Shown piece after piece: positions 59,189-64,000 of a stretch of 64,000 bases of DNA (positions are counted from its first letter, which is position 1; each line of letters begins with the position of its first letter). A program made the translations under genes and the position numbers. Origin of the DNA: Liolophura sinensis (Eukaryota > Mollusca > Polyplacophora > Chitonida > Chitonidae); NCBI RefSeq assembly GCF_032854445.1, contig NC_088299.1, positions 14,375,608 to 14,439,607 on the forward strand, given 5' to 3'. The notes beneath the pieces are model-generated. The model made no database searches. It was given only the letters and a program-made list of their open reading frames with translations, and was not told where the DNA came from.

Positions 59189-59342
59189 ATTTATCATTTG
59201 GTGTTTTTCGCCGAACCCGAGAATATTTCATATCTTCGACGGCGGCCAGCGTTATGGTGGGAGAAAACCGGTCACAGGTTGGAGGAAACCCACAACCATC
59301 CGCAAGTTGCTGCAGACCTTCCCATGTACGACCGGAGAAAAC
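59189..59342 (-). mobile_element. SINE-A copy, head-truncated
   Basis: TATCATTTGGTGTTTTTCGC, GAGAATATTTCATATCTTCG, CGGCGGCCAGCGTTATGGTG and CAGACCTTCCCATGTACGAC. Confidence 0.75.
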
Positions 59343-60650
59343 ATTAAACAATTCGCTTGCATATTGCGGAGGAAAATAGTGCAATGATAAGTTTTTAAAA
59401 TATGGAACATTCGCCCACCGATATCGACATATTTTCATTCAACGGTTTATCTTTATTCACAAGTGCCGTTGGCCCCATCGTGTACTGAGAGAAGGAATAA
59501 ATGTCTACATATGCTACTTTACTGAATTATTCCAATATGTCCAATATTAGATTCATCTTTCTAATATTAGAATGTAAATCAACTTGCACAAAACATCAAG
59601 AGTGTACTGCACCTGGGGTACAATATTGTACCCCGAAAATAAGCACTTACGTGCACAAAATTGTTATTCATAACTTTCCAGGATTTATCTGTGGCTTTAT
59701 AAATGGGCATATTTAAGGCCGTCTATGATGACCTATTTTTAGCTCAATTAACAATGTCCGATGACGTAAGTGATACGGTTGAGCGATTTCAGGTGTGTGG
59801 AATCTGGGATGAAAAGCTCTACAAAGAATAACATTCTTTTGTGCACGTAAGTGCTTATTCTCGGTCATATTCTACCAGAATAAATGTAGGTTAAATTCAA
59901 CATTTGATCTTAAACTCCGGTGTCATGTGTATAGCGTCTTGTCTGGTGCCATGTATGGTGTCGCGTGTGGTGTAATGCTTGGTGTCATAGCTAGTGTCAT
60001 ATCTGGTGTCATATGTGTATGATGTAATGCCTTAGGTCATGTCATGGGTTGTGAACAAATTCAAGACAAACAAACAAACACAACAGTGAAGGTTCCGTAT
60101 GTATTTTTGTTTTATTCAGGACCTTTCCACACTTTGGAAGTGAAAAACAAAATCATAGACTTTGGGTTGCATAACTGTTATTATGCAAGTTCTTTACACA
60201 TGAGGTCAAAATAATAAAATATACCGGCATCTACTTTACCACCAATGTAACATTACCATGTGTAGGCATATATAGTTTCTATTGCCTAATCGGACTCCCT
60301 TCTCTAGAACCTCACTCTGCATGGTTGCAGACTTAAGGTTTGCTGTATCGGAGATTTTTGACAAAATATTCTTATCCGTTGATCAAATCAAGCTGTATCT
60401 ATTGAACAAGATTACCCCAAATCATTGCCTTTCAGTAAATATCAGACTTCACCTATATACCTTTTCTGTTTTCAGAATACGCATAATAAATTCTTGAAAA
60501 TTCTGGAAATTTATTACCGCTTTTGAACGATGACATGTGCAAAGACGAGGCTGATATTTTGTGAAAGGTAATTATTTGGGCCGTTGTGAAACAAAATCGG
60601 TAATTCGATCGGATTTATGATGATGGATTTTTGCTAAAAATCTTCCATGT
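59340..60650 (+). repeat. long repeat L1x, copy 2 with an inverted internal segment
   Basis: Same unit as 56875-58250: GGAGGAAAATAGTGCAATGA, TTCACAAGTGCCGTTGGCCC, GGTGTCAT runs, TTCTTTACACATGAGGTCAA, ending with R3 (60345-60650). The segment 59640-59860 reads in reverse complement relative to copies 1 and 3. Confidence 0.7.
59632..59864. repeat. ~38-bp inverted repeats bounding the inverted segment
   Basis: The left repeat at 59632-59669 contains AATAAGCACTTACGTGCACA. The right repeat at 59826-59864 contains TGTGCACGTAAGTGCTTATT, its exact complement over 20 bases and near-complement beyond. Confidence 0.9.
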
Positions 60651-61124
60651 GAGGTGAAGAAACGAGTCCACTCAAATGATCGTTGTTCGAGGTCGCTGAT
60701 GAATATAAAACTATAGGATTGAACTGCTTACACGTGGCGACTATTGAAGCAGTAATTTTTTTTACTTTTGGGCTCCTGATGGAAACCGCAAACTTTCTTC
60801 TTGAGCCATTTTGGTGCATTACCGAAAATTCCACCCTTCAGCCCTTTCCAACTCAATTAAGGTTGAATTCCATATGTCTATAGTTGGAGCCAGTCGTACA
60901 CGTTTCTGACAATCAGAAGTCGGGCGGATTCCAATTGAGTCGAGTTGTTATTTCATATTCACAAGCGCTTACCACCCGACCAAGTGTTCAGGCTGAGTTC
61001 GATTTTACGCTCCCGTGTATGCTGAGCTTAACTATTCTTTGTCAAAGGGTTAGCTAATCCGAATCCCGTTCCCTTTATTTTCGCCTGCGACTTTAAGTCA
61101 TGTTTTTGCTAAACAACTATAGCT

Positions 61125-61615
61125 TACATCTTGTGAAGGAAAATAGTGCAATGAGAAGTTTTAAAAACATGCAAAGTTCGCAACTGATATCATATTTTCA
61201 TTCATCTCTAATCACAAATGTCGTTGGCCTCATCGTGTACCCGTGCAGGGAAAGGAATATATGTCAGTTTATTGAAAACGTTTTAGGTGAATCCCCTACT
61301 TATTGTTACTTGTTTGGTTTTTAGATCCAAAGTTAGATATATTTTCTAATTTTAGAATGTAAATCAACTTGCACAAAAAACCAAGAGCGTATTTTGTCCC
61401 TTGGAAACAATATTGCACACGCCTGAAAATCACTCAACCACATCACGTGCGTCATAAGATATTGTTAATTGTGCTAAAGATAGATCATCATAGACGCCGT
61501 TGCCCATTCAAAAACCACAGATAAATACGGTGATGTTATGAAAAGCTCGGTAGTGTATACATAAACGCTTTATTCTGTTATAAGAAATATGGGTTAAATT
61601 TAATATTTGAATACA
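61125..61615 (+). repeat. long repeat L1x, copy 3 (3' part absent)
   Basis: GTGAAGGAAAATAGTGCAAT, TTTTAGGTGAATCCCCTACT, GAATGTAAATCAACTTGCAC, GCCTGAAAATCACTCAACCA, CATCACGTGCGTCATAAGA and AGATAGATCATCATAGACG. Confidence 0.7.
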
Positions 61616-61723
61616 ATTTTTTGTGAGCTATTTTCAACGTTCATTGAAGTTAAACTCCATAATATAACATAATATAATTCTAATTGTATACTGTAAATAT
61701 ATATAATAGGCTTAGGGTAGGGC

Positions 61724-62320
61724 GGGGCAAGAAGCCCAGGCGAGGCAAAAAGCCCACCCCACATTTGGAAGTAATAACGTCATCCTCCAGCCCGCGAACT
61801 GCTCAGGTCAAGTGAGGTCGTCAAGGCTGAAAGTCTCATGGAGCGGCAGGTTTGAAGGCGGCGTAGTTTTCCTTCGTCACGGTGAGTGTGAAAATTGACA
61901 CATTTTTTGTAAAAACATAGCATGATATATTACGAGATACAGACTGAAGGAAAAGTCCAATTAACAAGACACTTGGTGTGCAATAAACCCTTGTAATTAT
62001 GCTTCGTACGCAGCTGCTCCACAGCAAGAAATATCTGACTGGCCTTGCGCAATTGAAAAAAATGTTGAACCACGTGGCTGGGGCAAAACGCCCATGCGTG
62101 TCTGGGGCTAAAACGGCCACTGTGTGCGTTTTACCCCAGTGCATGTGCGTTTTGCCCCATCAACAGTATTCCCAGTTTAATAAGTTTTTAACGTTAGCGC
62201 AAATAATATGTGTAGTAAATACCAGTAGTTTGTAATGTATAACCACTACCTAAGGATATACATCTATGTACATATTTACAAATTTCTAAGGTTGGATGAC
62301 ATTTGTGATAAAACGGGGCA
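61724..62320. promoter_or_regulatory. cluster of GGGGCAAAACGCC-type motifs upstream of the pogo-like transposase
   Basis: GGGGCAAGAAGCCC (61724), GGCAAAAAGCCC (61744), GGGGCAAAACGCCC (62080), GGGGCTAAAACGGCC (62104), the complements GCGTTTTACCCC (about 62126) and GCGTTTTGCCCC (about 62147), and AAAACGGGGCAGC (about 62311). The copies at 62080 and 62147 face each other with ATGC-GTG flanks as an inverted repeat. Candidate transposase-binding or subterminal/terminal repeats of the element; right end not in the window. Confidence 0.5.
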
Positions 62321-62506
62321 GCTAGTTTGCGAGGATTGGTAAAAAGCCTAAACTGTTTTGAATTTGATGAAATGGTATCAAAGGCATCTTTTCCGTCTAA
62401 TAAAATCTATCTATGGTATACGTGTATATATATAACATATATTTTGGGATGTGTGATACGGCTTATAATGGGAAAATATTTTCTCACGCTTGTTTCAGAT
62501 TTCACT

Positions 62507-63919
62507 ATGGTGAGGAAATACAAACGTAAATCCACTAGGGGACAATACGGGGACCAACAACTTACTTTGGCTTTGGAAGCAGTGAAAGGGGGTATGCCAC
62601 TCCTACGAGCGTCGAAGGAATTTGATATTCCCCGTAGGACCATAAGACGCCACAGGGATCGACTGGTGGCCAATCCGGGTGTTTCACGTCTTGGTAGACA
62701 TCGTGTTATCCTCACAGAAAATCTCGAGAAAGAACTAAATGACCACATTCAGTATATGGAAAAGTCTCTCTACGGACTGACCACACAAGACGTTAGAAGA
62801 CTCGCCTACGAGCTGGCTGAGGCAGTTGGATTGCAACACCCATTCAGTCATGATCGCAAAATGGCTGGGAAGGACTGGCTTTCAGGATTTCTCACTCGCC
62901 ATCAAAATTTGAGCATTAGAGAACCTCAAGGAACTAATCTCTCCAGGGCGGTTGGGTTCAACAAACCTAAAGTTCAACAGTTTTTCGGTGTGTACAAGGA
63001 GTTGCTTCAATCTGAGGAATTTACACCTGCCCGTGTTTGGAATATGGATGAGACTGGGATAACAAGCGTACATAAGCCAGGGAAAATTCTTGCCACCAAG
63101 GGCGTGAAACAGGTGAGCCGGATGACAAGTGGAGAGCGTGGCAAGACGGTGACTGTGATTTGTGGAATGAATGCTGCAGGCATGTATGTACCCCCTATGC
63201 TTATTTTCCCCCGAAAGAGGATGGTCGATGCGTTGATGGCCGGCGCACCTCCGCAAGCAGTCGGTTATGCAAGCCCAAATGGGTGGACTGACGCAGAACT
63301 TTTCCTCAGGTGGTTGGAGCATTTTGTGAACTTTACAAATGCTTCAAAAGATGTTAAGCAAATAATTATTCTTGATGGTCACCACAGTCACAAAACACTG
63401 GCGGCAGTTACCTACGCACGGGAGCATGGCTTGCATCTTCTAACTCTGCCACCCCACAGTACACACAAGATGCAGCCGTTAGACAGGACGTACTTCAAAT
63501 CCCTCAAGAGTGGGTATAATGCAGCATGTGACTCGTGGATGGTTGCCAACCCTGGGAAGCGAATTTCATTCTTCGAAATGGCTGCTATATTTGGCAAGGC
63601 TTACCTGAAGTCGGCAACACCTGAAAAGGCTGTTGGGGGGTTCGCATGTTGCGGAATATGGCCTTTTGATGAGAACATATTTCCAGATAGTGAGTTCGCC
63701 GCAGCTGCAGTGACAGATGAACCTGAACCCCAGAGAGAGACAGCTAATGGACAGGATACACCCATTACAGAATTGACAGGGACTGTCCGTTCTACCGAAA
63801 AACAGCCGAGCGCGGCCATCGGCGAGGAAGAAACTTCTGGTTCTTCGAGTGAAGAAGCTACACAGTTACCACCACCATCTGTACCGGGCCCCAGCACTCA
63901 AGATGTACCTGGTAATTAA
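62507..63919 (+). CDS. pogo-like (Tigger/Jerky-type) DDE transposase, intact 470-codon ORF
   Basis: DNA-binding plus DDE_1 endonuclease architecture of pogo-like Tc1/mariner-superfamily transposases, including domesticated relatives such as CENP-B and Jerky. Residues 16-50 form a Psq-type helix-turn-helix (MPLLRASKEFDIPRRTIRRH). Residues 119-150 look like the CENP-B-type second DNA-binding domain (MAGKDWLSGFLTRHQNLSIR). Catalytic residues are D181 (WNMDETGI), D290 (IILDGHHSHKT) and D326 (MQPLDRTYFKSLK). The C-terminal ~70 residues are Ser/Glu/Pro-rich. ATG 62507 (MVRKYKRK) fits the family start; the frame extends 60 codons upstream but crosses a TTTCAG at 62493-62498. GGTAAT near the stop and CATACAG at 63983-63989 could be a splice pair that replaces the last residues. 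No stop or frameshift interrupts the domains. Confidence 0.9.
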   Translation: MVRKYKRKSTRGQYGDQQLTLALEAVKGGMPLLRASKEFDIPRRTIRRHRDRLVANPGVSRLGRHRVILTENLEKELNDHIQYMEKSLYGLTTQDVRRLAYELAEAVGLQHPFSHDRKMAGKDWLSGFLTRHQNLSIREPQGTNLSRAVGFNKPKVQQFFGVYKELLQSEEFTPARVWNMDETGITSVHKPGKILATKGVKQVSRMTSGERGKTVTVICGMNAAGMYVPPMLIFPRKRMVDALMAGAPPQAVGYASPNGWTDAELFLRWLEHFVNFTNASKDVKQIIILDGHHSHKTLAAVTYAREHGLHLLTLPPHSTHKMQPLDRTYFKSLKSGYNAACDSWMVANPGKRISFFEMAAIFGKAYLKSATPEKAVGGFACCGIWPFDENIFPDSEFAAAAVTDEPEPQRETANGQDTPITELTGTVRSTEKQPSAAIGEEETSGSSSEEATQLPPPSVPGPSTQDVPGN

Positions 63920-64000
63920 CCTCTATGACAGCGTATTTTGTACTAAGTGTGTAGGCCTGCTAAATGACTGTGTTTTGCAACATACAGGGAGTCTTCTATT

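Overview
The window is animal nuclear DNA, most likely from a lophotrochozoan and probably a mollusc. It holds intron-rich genes with GT-AG splicing and conserved animal proteins, AT-rich introns, many tRNA-derived SINEs ending in AAATAAATAAAT, foldback MITEs, Tc1/mariner-superfamily transposases and long minisatellites. The phylum is inferred from the repeat style, not from a species marker.

2.2-37.8 kb, minus strand: a complete SUPT16H gene (FACT histone chaperone, large subunit). I placed 27 coding exons by homology and splice sites. All intron phases agree and the sum is 3,279 nt, or 1,092 codons plus stop. Its introns hold most of the repeats: a 6.2-kb array of 57/59-bp units fills intron 13, a 43-bp array fills most of intron 22, a 32-bp array lies in intron 17, and SINEs and foldbacks are scattered through the rest. 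Two repeat blocks carry copies of the gene's own splice sites: the 43-bp array repeats the exon 23 acceptor, and a ~130-bp tandem repeat in intron 16 repeats the end of exon 16 with its donor.

37.8-41.4 kb: a 598-bp divergent promoter region with a perfect CRE palindrome separates SUPT16H from TRAPPC2L on the plus strand (5 coding exons, 138 aa, TRAPP vesicle-tethering subunit).

41.4-64 kb: no host gene is recognised. It contains minisatellites (63, 49, 38 and 20 bp units), SINEs, a GT/GTAT microsatellite, a cluster of CRE-like sites, several foldback elements, a decayed Tc1/mariner element with both TIRs and TA duplications (54.1-55.8 kb), three diverged copies of an unidentified long repeat (56.9-61.6 kb, one copy with an inverted internal segment), and an intact 470-codon pogo-like transposase ORF (62.5-63.9 kb) preceded by repeated GGGGCAAAACGCC-type motifs.

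Nothing here resembles a prokaryotic defence system or other new multi-gene system. The notable material is repeat biology: splice-site-bearing tandem arrays, an apparently inverted segment between inverted repeats, and a possibly recent pogo-like transposon.
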